A stretch of DNA of 64,000 bases from Adiantum capillus-veneris (GCA_014529385.2 CM043962.1:40340598-40404597); one strand, 5' to 3'. Counted from the stretch's first letter, positions 34,465 through 47,149 are shown. A program made the numbers and translations. Notes: generated by a model not told the origin, from the sequence alone.

Positions 34465-35960
34465 ATGGTTGACAATAGTAAAGAGAGTGAAATCAATGTT
34501 GATAACTTTGATTTTGCTAATGAGCAGGCCACTAATGCTTGATGCCCCTATGCTTGTTAGCTATCTTGTTTCTAGGCTTCAACAAGCCATGGGCAATCCA
34601 TCCCTCCAAAGTGAAGTGCAACGGCAGCTTCGTGCTCATGGGATTCTCCAAGCTCCCCACCATGATGAGAGAGCACCTAGGAAGCCTCCTTGTGAGACTT
34701 CCAAAAGAGGCCTCTCTCCGATTCGGGAAGAAGAAGAGGATCCATACAAAGGGCTCAGAACTTTGCTTCTTGATGAGACATCTCCTTCTCAAGGAGAACT
34801 CAAGATCCCTCACCGAAGGAACGAGAAAGAAGTGAGTCTCCTACCACCTCGACGGAGATGGCTCCACGAAGATGGCGGGCCAAACACTCTCCATCACCTC
34901 CAAAACGGAGAAGACCATCGCACACTTCTCCACACCATAATTCAAAGAGGGATGATAAAAATCAAGTGAAGAAAAAGACGAGAAAGAGGACCCCCTCTTC
35001 TCCATCTTCTTCGTATTCTTCCCCTTATGAAAGTGATGGTGCAGACAAAGAAGATCAAGGCAAGAAAAAGGTGAGAAAGAGGTCACCCTCTTCTCCATCT
35101 TCCTCAAATTATTCATCTTTTGAAGAAAGTGATGGTGCAACCTTTGAACCAACAAAAAGAAGAGGCCATAGGAAATCCTATGCCAGGTGGAAGAGGTCGT
35201 CCAAGCTCAAGAAGTTCAAAGAGGGAGGGAAGAGCATCTCTTTCCTTACCTACAATCGCACCTTTGGTGCTACGGACAAAGTCTTGGCCTTTATCCCCAA
35301 CAATTCGATGTGGTGTTTGGAGATGAGGGCTTCACAGAGTCCTCTAAGCTATGCCATGTAGCTATGCACTTTCAAAAGTCCGCCAGACAATGGTGGTCTA
35401 GCCTACGGGCCAACGGTGAAGCTCCACGAACATGGAAATCTTTAAGAGCTTCCATTATGAAGCAGTTTTTGGCCATCGATGCCAAAGACAAAGTACTCAC
35501 CAAATGGCGAAGCTTTAAGCTCTCTCCCTACAAATCCATTCACAAATATGTAGACAAGTTTTGGGACTTATAACTCAAAGCCACTGTCTTCAAAAAGTTG
35601 GATTTTGGAGAGCAAAAGCAACAATTCTGTGCGGACTTAACTGAAGAAATGGCGGAGTATGTCAACTCCCAAAGGCCACGCACCATATTGGCGTTTATAC
35701 ATCATACTATGGTAGCTTCTTGAATCAATTTTCAAACAAGGGCTAAGAGAAATTCTAAGCCCACGGAAAACAAGGGTTCCAATGAGCCTAAGGGGAAGGA
35801 CAATGTCCAAAAGTCTCCTAAGGGCAATTCCAACAAAGCTAAGGAGAAGGGAGTTTACAAAGGCAAAAAAAAACTCTCTCCTGAAGAGCTTGAGCGTTAT
35901 CGCAAGGATAAACGTTGTTTCAAGTACGGCGAGCAAGGGCATGCGTACCATGCTTGTCCC
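34465..35960 (+). pseudogene. gag: Gag of element B with duplicated basic RS-rich unit and decayed knuckle
   Basis: The ATG at 34465 opens MVDNSKESEI, like A. A one-base change near 34540 shifts frame, after which LVSYLVSRLQQAMGN is read. From 34858 the basic region carries KKKTRKRTPSSPSSS and, some 35 residues later, KKKVRKRSPSSPSSS: a duplicated unit that A has once. A frameshift at about 35300 leads to the capsid-like part (QWWSSLRANGEAPRTW, KYVDKFWDL) with stops near 35572 and 35721. The knuckle at 35916-35957 reads CFKYGEQGHAYHAC, so the second Cys is lost. B's Gag could not package normally. Confidence 0.85.
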
Positions 35961-36302
35961 CAAAAGAACACCCACCATGAGCGTCCTAGAGCTACCTTGG
36001 TCGATATCCAAGAGGAGGAAACTCACCACAAAGGATCTCCTCTATGCCATGCTTGGGGTAAGGTAAGAGAACATGATTATTTTATTCTCTTTGACCCTAG
36101 TTCTACTCACAATTTCATATCCACCACAGAGTTGGCCACCAAGCTAGGCATACAAAGCCTACGAGATGGGAGATGTCCTACCCATAGATGGTGCTTTCAA
36201 GGGGCAACAAGCTTCAGTCACTCCCTTAATCGGGAAATTGAGCCTCCATGTCCAAAGATATGTGGACAAAGAGGACTTCTTTATCTCTCCTCTCTAGCAT
36301 GA
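35961..36302 (+). pseudogene. Protease of element B
   Basis: The sequence FILFDPSSTHNFIS places the catalytic Asp at 36093-36095, with Gly of the A version (DPGS) replaced by Ser. After ATKLGIQSL the frame is lost by an indel near 36160, and the last frame stops at about 36302. It corresponds to 1480-1800 of element A. The substitution and frameshift make it inactive. Confidence 0.75.
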
Positions 36303-36484
36303 GGATGTAATCCTAGGGGCACCATGGTTTGATCGCAGGGCTGCCAATGTTAAATTCCCTGAAAGGAGAATCTACTTTAGGTTTAGGGAAAAAGGTATGT
36401 ACATAGATGCTAAGCAAATGGGTAACACCATACCCATTGTGCATACACAAGCTTTCAATAAGTCAATAAAGAGCTCTATTTCCC

Positions 36485-37655
36485 GTGTACATGATTTTTG
36501 TTAAAGATTCTCAAAATGAACCTAATGTTTTAGCAAAAGACAATACACACACTCACAAGGAATTAGAGTTATCCAATTTTCTCAAGGGGTCTCAAGATGT
36601 CTTTATTGACAACATCCCTTGTGAGCTACCTCCTAAACGAGGCAATGATGACCATGCAATTGAACTTCTTCTAGGAAGTTCACCGCCTGATAAGCCTCCT
36701 TATAGAGTTTCTCAAGCTCAACAAGAGGAGATTATGCGACAAGTGCATGAGTTAGTTGAGAAGGGCATGGTTAGGTCTAGCTCATCTCCATTTTGCTCAC
36801 CTGCGCTATGAGTGCAAAAGAAAGACCGCACATATTATATGTGTGTCAAATATAGAGCACTAAATAGGATCACTAACAAGAATAGGTTTCCCATTCCATG
36901 GGTAGAAGACCTATTTGATAAGCTACAAAGATCGGCCTACTTCAGTAGGATTGACCTAAAAAGTGGCTACCATCGAATAAGGATAGTTGATCAAGACATT
37001 GTAAAGACCACATTTTGCACTACGTTTGGTGTTTACGAATATATTGTCATGCCTTTTGGCTTGACCAATACACAAACCACATTCAACCGCTTGATGGAGA
37101 AGCTATTCAGGCCTCACCGAACCTTTACTGGAGTGTTCTTTGATGATATTATCATCTACTCTAATTCATTAGATGAACACAAGCAACACCTCCAGGTAAT
37201 ATTTCAAGTTCTAAGAGAGAATAAACTTTATGTTAATCGAAAGAAAAGTGATTTTTTCTTACAAGAGATTCAGTATTTAGGTCACATTATCTCTCAAGAT
37301 GGCATCCAAATGGATCCATCAAAATTAGAGGTAATAAAAGGATGGCCTAAACCAAGGAATCTTCATGAACTAAGAAGCTTTATAGGTTTGTGTGCATACT
37401 ATAGATGCTTCATAGAAAAGTTCTCACAAATTGCAAGATCATTACATGACCTAACAAAAAACAAATGTTAGGTATACATGGTCTGCCAAGGAGAACAATG
37501 CTTTCAAAAAGCTTAAAGAAAAGCTTATCTCTCAACCTGTGCTTACACTACCGGATCTCTCAAAGCCATTTGAGGTCCAATATGATGCTTGTGGTGATTT
37601 CCTTAGAGCTATTTTTCTCCAAGAAGGGCACGCCATAGCCTATGAAAGTCGAAGG
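36485..37655 (+). pseudogene. pol: Reverse transcriptase and start of RNase H of element B
   Basis: A frame from 36485, with one stop at 36809-36811, runs open to 37471. The RT motifs are all present: FSRIDLKSGYHRIRI, then YIVMPFGLTNTQTTFNRL, the catalytic FFDDIIIYS (DD at 37142-37147), then LGHIISQDGIQMD and LRSFIGLCAYYRCFIEKFS. It is the best preserved RT in the window. A short indel near 37465 breaks the frame. RNase H resumes at 37539 (LPDLSKPFEVQYDACGD) and ends at IAYESRR where the element is cut. Confidence 0.9.
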
Positions 37656-40110
37656 CGTTTTGAGAAATGTTCTTCAAATCGTACCAATTATCCACCTGTC
37701 AAATATCAGCTCAAAATCCAAATGAGGTTCATGGATCGCAATCCATGTTGGGCCTCAATTTGACATGAGATTTGGTCAACTTATAATCTTGGGTATGGTA
37801 ATACTCTTCCCTAAATTTTTTGAACCAATTTTGCCCGGCCAAAAGCAAGATTTTGTGTTTGTTTTGCGGTTTTTGGGCTATCAACTGTTTTTTGGTGTTT
37901 TGATCAAGCTTTTGCACTTTTTTATTGTGGACTCTTTTGTAAATATTGTTCCCTCAATTCCTAAGAGTGTATTAGTCAATTATCATGTCGAAATGTCAAC
38001 TTGGTACATGGATCGTGATTCATGTTGGGCAGCATCTAGTCATGAAATTTGTCCTGCTAGTTCCTTGCCTTTTGTTGAACCAATTCTCACCCCTTCTTGA
38101 ATTTGGACAACTACAAGTTTAGTTCCCCCAAATTTTACTTAATTTTCAAGGTTGTGTACAAAATTTTCCAATTTCTTGATTTGGATGATGAAGTTTGGAT
38201 GATAAAGGTACATGGATCTGTTGGGCAAGCAATCTGGAAAAAAATTGTTCAATTTTCCTCTTGCAAGCTTGTATATCCCTTTTTGCTAGGTTTTGTTGAG
38301 TTTTATTCAGCTTTGAAGTTCTAACCATCAATTTTGCAAATTTTCAGAGGTATGGTCTTTGTTACCAAAATAAGGTTTCGGACAGTTTCCACCCTGATCC
38401 TTTTAACCCCAATTGATGGTCGAGATTGTTACTTAACCTACTCTTATAAACTGAAATGTATCTACAAACATAAATGAGTTTAATAGTGCAGAAATGACAA
38501 CAAAATGTATGGTGAAACAGTCCTTTTCAAGCATAGGAAAAATCAAAGAACAAAATACTTATTGTACTTCACTCACAGCTCTCTTGTCTTTTATAAGGAG
38601 TAGAACTAGTTGGTCCTTGACTTTAGTCTCTACTAAGCACTAAACCTACATCTCACTGCTTTATTCTCTAGGTGTAAATGGAATGGGTGTCAAAATCTCT
38701 AGATTTGATTTTTTGTACGACTAGGTCACTCACCACCTAAGGATCGACTTTCCCAGCAACCGTGCCAATGTTAGCGCGTCGTCATGCTATCTCGCACTAA
38801 CATAATGTCAATATGCAAGGAAGCCACTTGGGATGGGGCACGGAGACTCAATGAGGTTGTCAATCTCAAAGAATTGAACCTAAAGAAATGTTCATGCATC
38901 TACAATAGCCAATTAATTACTTCCTAGCTAGAAAATCAACATATGTCTAGTCTCACTGCTCTAGGTCATCATGCCTTTTGGAAGGAATGTAATGAAACTT
39001 AAAGAGGGGTGTTACAACACCTAAGGGCATAATCCTACCAATTTTTGTAGTCATCTAGGAAGGTGTAAAAATCACTTTCCATCCCAAAAATGTATGGAAA
39101 ATTGAAAGAGAACTACACGAAAAGAATTCCTTCAGGTTTAGAAACACTCTTCCAAGGTCAAAACATTAAAAAATAACCATTAGATCCCTCACACCAACAC
39201 ATTTAGCTTACAGACAAGACGTTGTGAACCACAACATAATTTAGAATGATTACACTTAGATTAAATAGCAAGAGACAAGGAACACATTGTGCTATTCGAA
39301 ATCAAATTTTGATTACCAGCAGACAAGGATATAAGTTGATTACAAATTTTAGCAAAAATACAGCTCTCTCGGTCGACATCCAATAATTCCCAAAGATAAT
39401 GATAATGTTTCTTTCAAACTAAGGGTTTTGACTTAAAAACTTGGGACCTTTCCTACGGCCATTGGCCACTTTACAAGGCTTGTAGGTTCTAAGTGGGCAA
39501 AATAAAATAACAGGCTAGATTACACTTCGAGAATCATTAATAGAAAAATTACAAGGCTTCTTTTGGCAAAAAGTGATTGAATACATCAAAGTGTGGTGTG
39601 TATCCGGGTTTTTAGGTGACAGACCGCTGTATCCACCAAACATTGGCCTTGGCCCTTTTGATGGTGACACCATCCTCTGGTTGTTGATTTGCACGGGTCC
39701 TTTTGGGAGCCACAATCTATATCCTAGATTATCCACTTAAGAGTTTTTGCCCTCTTAGTGGTATGAGGAGCATCTCCCTAGAGCTAGAGAGATTTTTTCC
39801 CAATCCATCTGATTTATAAGTGCTCTAGGTCCTTTTTATAGCTTCTGGTAGGTAGGGTCTATGCTTAAGCACCCCCCCCAGCTTCTTAAGTAGCCCCCAA
39901 CTGCATAGGGTGTCCCCCTGCTTTTATTTCTAACCCTAGATATGGCTTGCGGATCATTATGAGCCACTTGCCTAGCTTGAGGACCATTTTTTTCATTTTG
40001 GGTATATTTTCTACTTTTTTTTTTAGTATTTGATAATCTTTTGTTAGGCCATGTGACTAAATATTGTCTAGGCAATGTGAAATATTTTTTTCCTAATATT
40101 TTCTTGAAGA
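37656..40110 (-). other. Unassigned region with a Tat/Athila-like leader and LTR edge in minus orientation
   Basis: No coding domain. 37690-38330 holds about three diverged tandem units, each with GGTACATGGAT or similar. At 38751-38767 TCCCAGCAACCGTGCCA resembles the 3' end of tRNA-Asp, as a minus-strand primer site would, and TGTTAGCGCG follows at 38769. The LTR would extend to the right, with no clear end. Confidence 0.4.
38751..38767 (-). other. Possible tRNA-Asp primer-binding site
   Basis: The minus strand TGGCACGGTTGCTGGGA resembles TGGCGCCGTTGCCGGGGA, the primer site used by Athila/Tat-type plant elements, with a few mismatches and one missing base. A TG edge follows one base later. 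Confidence 0.5.
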
Positions 40111-40111
40111 A

Positions 40112-42374
40112 ATGATGCCACTTGTTCAAAATATGGGGATCAAAGGAATTATATCAAATAAGAAAACTAAACAGGTTCAGGTCATTGGTGGTGAATATGA
40201 CAATATACTATTGCTGCAAAAGCGCTGTGTTTTTCCATTCTTCCATGGAGGTTTCTTTCTTGGTCAGGGTGGACCCAAGGACAAATGTTATGTGTTCGAA
40301 ATGTTCACAAAAGGACCTACTTCAAGAGTTAAACTTGTCAGTCAAATGAGGCAAGAAGGGGCAAGAGATTTGAGAAGTGCATGGGTACACTTTGTTTACA
40401 CTCATCCTTTTGAAGGATGGGCAACTATGTCATGCTTGGTTTATGATCTCAGGTAAGTGAGCTCATGAAAACATATTAAATAGCATATTCTAATATAAGT
40501 CACCTTTTTATACTTATTTGTATTTTGTATATAGCATGAGAGCATTGCAGGTGATTGCAATATGTGAATGTAAAGAGGAAGACAAGGAGTCACAAATCTT
40601 GTTTGGGAGAAATTTAAATATGGTGATGGAGAGATGCAGACATGAACCATCGGACTTTGCTGAGGAAGCTGGAGCTAATTGGTTGGCAATACGGCATGTA
40701 TACAATGGAGGAAGGCATAATATAATGGAAGGGAGAGAGCACTCATGGCTTTTCCATTGGGAGTAGAGTCTACACAAACATACTAAAAAACATGTCTCCC
40801 TTCAAAGAGACAAATGAATCACATTGAAATGTGTGAATCATGGTGCTTGGCAAAGATAACTAATGAGGCCTCCCTTTTAGCTTCCACAATACAAGAATGG
40901 TGGGGTGTAAAATGTGATAGGGGATAATATAAAGGCTTTAGAGTGATGCTTTGATTGGTGGGAGCAACAAATTGCCCATTGGGGAACCGCTAAGCCAATG
41001 GTATATTAAACTTTTCTTTGATTCGTACAACATACATGAAAATAGAGATTCACATATATATGTTTTTTTTAAAATTGTATTTATAGGCCAGCAAAAGTCC
41101 TTGGAAGAAAGCTCAAATTCCAAGCATAAACTTGTCAGAGAGCATCCATGCAAGTTGGTTGGCGGGTGAAGGTGGAAAAAGAAAAATCTCGCTTTATGAT
41201 GCATGTCTTAGCAACATTTTGAATGCGTATATTCAATGTGCCAAAAGATTGGGATACACCACAGGCAGATTTATGAGAATCGGCCCTTCCATAGAAGCAA
41301 TGATGGCCAATGTCAAATGAAGAGAATCTCCAAATCCTACTCATATTGCAAGTACATTGAAAGGCTTGGTTGTTGGCAGTCTTTTGTATGAGGAGCATGT
41401 GATGAAAGGTGACAAAGAGACTGTGCAATGGAAGAAGAGAGCAAATGCAGCCGATACAAGTTCACATAGACATGGATATGTAATGGAAGAAAGGCAACGC
41501 AAAAGAAGAGGGAGACCACGGAGTATACAATTTGATAGAGAGGATAATGAAGAGATATATGCCACTAACAATGAAGCAAGATAGAGAATTCTAGTGAAGC
41601 AAGGAGATAATTCATCAAGGTGTATTCAAGAGGTCAAAGTTGCATGCAAAGAGTGGGTATATGAAGGATGTCAACCAATTGTGTGAAGAAATGTTTTGGT
41701 ATAGAATGGAAGAAAATTTGTGGTAACAAATTACAGAGCCACCATGTGGGATTGATTGCGCCATGTTTTTGGTCTGAGAGAACTTTAAAAGACAAGAAGA
41801 TGTACATTAAATATGGTTCTGCAATCATGGCACAAGCCACACACAAAGAGTATAGAGACAAGTTAAATTCTCACATGTTGTTCCTACATTCTCACGAGTG
41901 GATATTGGGACCAAATTATCTAAGAAAGAGAGTGATGGCCTAGTGCAAAGTGGTTTTCAATTTGGAAAATTTGTAGCACCACTACGAAACATCAACAGTA
42001 TGTATGTAGCTCTTATAGTGGGAGGCTCAAGTAGCAAGAAGCACAAGTGGAGACATGGTATTTCCAAAGAAGCGTAAAAGAGATTGGAGTTAGCTGAGAA
42101 ATTGGAAAGTGAAAAACACATAGTTTTTTGAGCCTTGACAGAGAGTTGCTATGATGTACACATGAAGATAGAAACTAGTTGTACCTACCTCCATTTTCAA
42201 AAGAGAGAATCTACTCATAAAGCCTTTTTAGCATGTAAGCACATGTATTATGTGTATGTGCACATACTTGGGCTTCAACCAAAAGAGCACATGGTCATTC
42301 ATCGGCCTGCACTAACTCCAATAGACCTTGCAATTGTATCAGGGCAAACCTGCAAGATAAACCATGTGGTGTAG
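40112..42374 (+). pseudogene. MULE-like transposase, copy 1, with one intron and a decayed SWIM finger
   Basis: Exon 1 contains VQVIGGEYDN, then FPFFHGGFFLGQGGPKDKCY, then MRQEGARDLRSAWVHF and GWATMSCLVYD. Splicing out 40453-40534 keeps the frame and gives VYDLSMRALQVIAICECK. ANWLAIRHVYNGG and REHSWLFHWE follow, then a stop at 40764. Later blocks are SIHASWLAGEGG, SLYDACLSNIL and GPSIEAMM near 41140-41310. A basic segment RQRKRRGRPRS lies near 41500. SCTYLHFQKRES, then ACKHMYYVYVHILGL, at 42177-42265 fits a SWIM finger (CxC-x-CxH) with its second Cys changed to Tyr. MULE is my placement from the SWIM finger and overall layout. The element ends were not found. Confidence 0.65.
40453..40534 (+). 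other. Intron in the MULE-like copy 1
   Basis: The donor CAG/GTAAGTG and the acceptor TTTTGTATATAG bracket 82 AT-rich bases. Removing them joins two coding blocks in frame. Confidence 0.75.
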
Positions 42375-44690
42375 TGAGCCTAAACCTTAAAAAAAGTCGT
42401 CTAGAGCTATGCATCGAAGGAGTCATCTCTTGTGTATGAGATGTGGAATTACTTCTCTCTACCCTTTGAATTTTTTTTTGAATCCCTTCTAGTTATAGAT
42501 GTATAAGTAATGTCTCTTTTTCTATTAACATTTTCTATGTTGTTAGAAAAGGCTCTAAATCTAAGTCAAGTTGTTGCCAACTTATACATTTTCTTAGTGT
42601 GTATCATATAGTAATGTCTCTTTTTTTTTATTAACATTTTTTGTGCCATTAGAAAAGGATGTAAATCTAAAGTCAAGTTAACTTATACATTTTTTTGTTG
42701 TGTATCTTATAGTAATGTCTCTTGTTTTGGTTAACATTTTTTGTCTTGTTAGAAAAGGCTCTAAATCTAAGGTCAAAAAGGTCACAAAATTGGTTTTAAT
42801 TGCAAAATCTCAAAATCAAAAGCTCGCAAAAAAAAACAACTACTCGGCTTTGACTAGGGTTTTGGCTTTTGAAATTTGGAGAGATGATGAAATTTGCATG
42901 TTATTGCGCTCTAGATCAGACCTATGTGATCAAGTTTGCTTTTGGGTGGGGTACATGGATTGCAATCCAACAATTTTGGAAGTTGGAAGTTGTGGGAGAA
43001 CTTATGCACCTAGTTCTAGTGACTAATTTGAGTTTATTGGTGAAGTTCAATGCAAATTTAGATCAAAAGAATACAAATTAGTTTTACTATTTTTTGTATG
43101 ACCATATCTTTGTATGTTTGTCCTTGACTCCTATAGCTTTCATTTTTTGTAAGTAAATCAAGGTATCTATGACTCTTTATCTTGTTGATATGTAGTTTTC
43201 TTATGTAGATGATTATGTAGTTTAGTGAGTAGCTTAACTTTGCTACATTTTGACTCCATTTGCTACTGCTTCCGGCTTTCTGAATTTTTCACCAACTCGG
43301 AAGTTGTAGAAAGTTTGTATGTCTTTGAGATCTCTAAAATGCACTCACTCTTGGGCCTTGAAGTTGACCTTATTTTAAACTTCATCTGGTTTCCATTCTC
43401 TTTGATGAGGCACTATTGTTGGCTTGGAAGACTAGATTACTCGTGGCAAAGCATATCTTAATATTGTATGTCCCTACATTGAGTTTGGGCCTTTGAGCAT
43501 CGGTGGCAAGTTTCTTAGTCTTGTTGCTAATGCATGATGTAGAAGTTATATGTAGAAGAGGATGGTGATGAGTGTTTTTATACTAGGGTTTAAGACTTGG
43601 ATGACCAAAGGGAACAAATCCGATGGGAGAAAAGTGTATTTGGTAAGTACTCTTATTTGAATTGAACATTTGGCATTTTGAGTATCGGTGTATGCAAATT
43701 GGGTGTATGGGAGAAACAAAGGAATAGTGTCTAATGCAAGTGCCAATTATGGGATACATATGTGCATGCAAGAAAATTCGTCGATAAAAACATGTGGTGT
43801 AAGAATGGAGTTGATGGGTGCTTCAAGGAATAAATGTAGCACATGTGACATCAAGAGGTCTCAATAGCTTGCACTTTTCCAAGAAGGATTTCCGATGTAG
43901 CTTCTCCACTCATATCTCAATGTGTGCACTGTGTGACTGTCTTTGGATGTTTATCCTTCTCCTCACCATATTTAAATTACATAAACTTTGCCTCTTATGT
44001 TTACCAACATGAGCAACATGACGTATATATGCTCAACTTGTCCAGATTGAATGGTACCTCAAATAGCTAGGATTCTTAGACCACAGAAAGTATACTTGAA
44101 GCTTTGGGACTAATGCCTTGCACATATTTTAGCTTAGATGATAGACTTTGACTATGCCAAAGAATGTTTTTTGCACCTTGGCAACTTAATTCAAACTCTC
44201 ATGCTTACCAACAAGTATGTCATCCGGAACTTGTAAACTTGGATCCTCAAAAAGAGGGTTGTTGACGGACCAAGTTGGCAAGAGATATTTCCTTTGCCAT
44301 ACATGTTTAACTATTTGACAATTTGTAAATTTCTTGGTGGCCTTATCCTTGTTTAATTCTAAAAACCAATCTATTCTCTGAGTAGACTATTGTATAGCAG
44401 TCTTTGATGATAGTGCATGGACTTTGTTTAGACGGATTTTGGAACCCATATCCTCATGTTACCTTGATAGAAATATCATGTTTCAAGTAGCTGATGGGAA
44501 TAATCTTTTGAGCATAAGATCCCATTGACATAGTGTAATTAGATTTTTCAACTGCATTTGCTACAACAGATACTTTGGAGCCCACTTCCATTGCCTATTG
44601 AAAGGTTCTTGGGAGGTGAAAGCCTTTCAGTATTGTCTTTGTTTTGTTTTGGCTCTACCCAACTTCTTTTTCCTTTCTTAATTGATGATT
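42375..44690. other. No gene seen
   Basis: Three similar phrases near 42505, 42610 and 42715 (TAATGTCTCTT, then TTAACATTTT, then GTTAGAAAAGG) form a diverged tandem repeat of about 105 bp. GGTACATGGATTGCAATCCA at 42951-42970 recalls the motif at 37731 and 38008. No domain is recognisable. Confidence 0.5.
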
Positions 44691-44697
44691 TATTGAT

Positions 44698-44698
<1 letters not shown>

Positions 44699-44741
<43 letters not shown>

Positions 44742-44761
44742 CCCCCCCCCCCCCCCCCCCC
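44699..44761. repeat. (CT)n followed by a 23-base poly-C run
   Basis: About 20 CT units to 44739, then only C to 44761. Confidence 0.93.
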
Positions 44762-45135
44762 AACGGTTGTAGGCACTCATTAAAGTTGATGCTTTTGTGA
44801 CGTCACCTGTTTCTTCTTCTTTTGGTTAAGAGGTTTATGGTTATGTTTGATCTCCATAGTTTGCATGCATTGTTAAAGCTTGGTAGGGTTAGTACAAGCA
44901 TAGGTACTTGGAAGTGATGCCAAGATCAACTAAGAAATGCATTTATGAAAAAGGATGGTAGTAAGGAGTCATAAGAGAGCCCATGACTAGCTACCCTTGT
45001 GGGTTTACAAAACTCTTGTCCTCAACTAGAACTAGTAGTAGGGGTATGTTGCAAAACGCATGTAGCCATGAGGTTAAGTCTTGGACTATGTTTGCATGGA
45101 GAACTATAGCATTCAGTGTGCTTCAACCCACATTC

Positions 45136-45208
45136 TGTGTGTGTGTGTGTGTGTGTGTGTGGACGCGCCCGTGAGTGCACGCACGCACGCGCTTGTGCTT
45201 GTGTGCTC

Positions 45209-45242
<34 letters not shown>

Positions 45243-45256
45243 TGTGCTTGTGTGCA

Positions 45257-45333
<77 letters not shown>
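45136..45333. repeat. GT, GT and GA microsatellite cluster
   Basis: GT at 45136-45161, GT at about 45211-45241 and GA at about 45262-45333, with GC-rich CGCACGCACGCGC between. Frames of Arg-Glu or Cys-Val repeats here are artefacts. Confidence 0.93.
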
Positions 45334-45336
<3 letters not shown>

Positions 45337-45496
45337 AGAAGGTGAGAGAGAGGAGAGATAGTGTCTCAAAAAAGAAGCTACACTACAAGCTCGCTTGAAG
45401 AGATTGCATTGCTCATAAAACCAAAAATAAATCTCAATCTAAGAGCTCTCATGGCCCATGAAACCAAAATAAAGGCCCGCTCTAATAGATTGCATC

Positions 45497-45500
<4 letters not shown>

Positions 45501-45559
<59 letters not shown>
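45501..45559. repeat. (CT)n microsatellite
   Basis: About 29 CT units. Confidence 0.95.
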
Positions 45560-45562
<3 letters not shown>

Positions 45563-46120
45563 AATGTTACAACTAGTGAGGGTGACGCCCTACTCTTTAC
45601 AACTATCTACACATCCAAAAATCAACAACGTAAAAAAAATTAATCATTGCAAAATGTTACAAATATCAAAATCCATAGTAAAAGTTACAATTTTTTAGAG
45701 CCATAGTTCTTGGGTTCCACTACTAATAAGGTGATTTATATCATCAATTACATAGTACAACAACAATTGACGCCATATCAGATTTTCATTTTTTATCTTG
45801 TTTGATGGATAAACATGTTATGGTTTACATCAAATCCAAAGTACAGAAGGAAGAGAAATTGAACGTGCTTGTAAGCCATCTAAAGTTTCCACGTGTACAC
45901 ATTGGACTATTTGCAATGTGATCTTCATACATTTTTCCTTGAACGTGGGAAGTAGATGTATCAACTAGGAATTTTCATGCATGTTAACCTTAACAACAGT
46001 GTGCCCCACAAATGGAGCCTCTATTGAAATGATTGAGTCTATTGCTTTGAGGTTGCAATTGAGATGACGAGTCGATAAAGGACGCTATTTGATTTTCTAA
46101 TTGCACTCTTCTTGATTGTG
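45560..46120. other. No gene seen
   Basis: AT-rich sequence without domains. Confidence 0.45.
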
Positions 46121-46122
46121 TA

Positions 46123-47149
46123 TCATGCATCCTCTAAAGTCATCAATTCACTAAATGTTAAGTTTGTTCCCTTGTGTATGGACCATATGCTCGGTACTCT
46201 CATTGAACATTGTGTGATGGTGTTACAACCATGCCATGTGTGATCCACCCTAATTTTGAAAAACCACATGAATTGAGCCTTTGTGACTCTCCTATGTGCA
46301 CTATCTAGTCCACTATCCCAAGTTTTAATCGTCCAGAACAATAGTGCAGCCACTCCTATACTAGTGTTTTTTATGTTTTGTTTTGCACTTTTTGGCTTGT
46401 GCACCCAACCATCCTTAGCATTATACTCTACTACCCTTTGGGATGCAACAAATTTCCCACATTCTCTTCTATATTTTAGTATGCTTTGCCACTAGTACCT
46501 CATCATACTCATTTCCTTTCTGGGTGGCCAATTCACTTGCCTCATGTGCACCTCTGCAATACCTAGGAACATTCTATGTCAAGTACTCAAGCCCGTGTTA
46601 AGAATTTTCTTCCTCTTGGCTAGCATGACCCGTTTGTTTTTGCTTCCTAAATATTGTGACATAGTTGCCTTCAATAACTAGATGCTAATAGATATGAGTA
46701 CCCTCAATGTGCTGCTCAACCTCTCTTATAATTGTTGTCAGTGGTGGAGCTCCTCCTTGCTTAGTGCAATGAGCCAACTTTTTTGTAGATGGCCCAATCC
46801 CATGATATTTTCCCTCCTCACAAGCAAGCATCTTCATGCTGTAAAGTAACAAATTGGATAGATCTGACATGCATGCATCACATAGCTTCAACATCTCTTT
46901 GATGCCCTCCCCCACCAACCAATTGGTGTCCTTTGTCTTTGCCAAGTTTGTTGTGGGAATGAATGATAAATCCCCCACCTCTTGCAGCAAAGTTCTCATC
47001 AATAAATTTGAAGATGTTGCTTTAAAGTTCATTCAAAATAAATTATTTGTATACTTACCCCTACAAAGTTTTTCCTCCAATGAGGATATTGTACATGCCA
47101 CAAGCTTAGCCAACAATCCATTTGTGATAAATTTGAGCCTTGTCTGAGC
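46123..47149 (-). pseudogene. MULE-like transposase, copy 2 (minus), C-terminal part
   Basis: The minus frame from 47032 reads FIPTTNLAKTKDTNWLVGEG, then LKLCDACMSDLSNLL and GIGPSTKKLAHC. These blocks match copy 1 in the same order (SESIHASWLAGEGG, SLYDACLSNIL, RIGPSIEAMM). Upstream, SSLEEKLCRG may be part of the same protein, but it is cut at 47150 by the LTR of copia K. Downstream, GVAALLFWTIKTWDSG at 46404-46123 is unassigned. Copies 1 and 2 are clearly diverged, so they are not recent duplicates. Confidence 0.6.

Noticed and set aside
34532-34813. Minus-strand frame opposite gag of element B
   Set aside because: It is a shadow of the gag frame and contains no motif.
39836-40129. 97-codon minus-strand frame overlapping the start of MULE-like copy 1
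   Set aside because: Its composition is Lys/Asn-rich from AT-rich DNA, no domain is seen, and the plus strand has the coding signal.
44739-44761. Poly-C run as a functional element
   Set aside because: A homopolymer after a CT tract is most simply slippage or a sequencing error.
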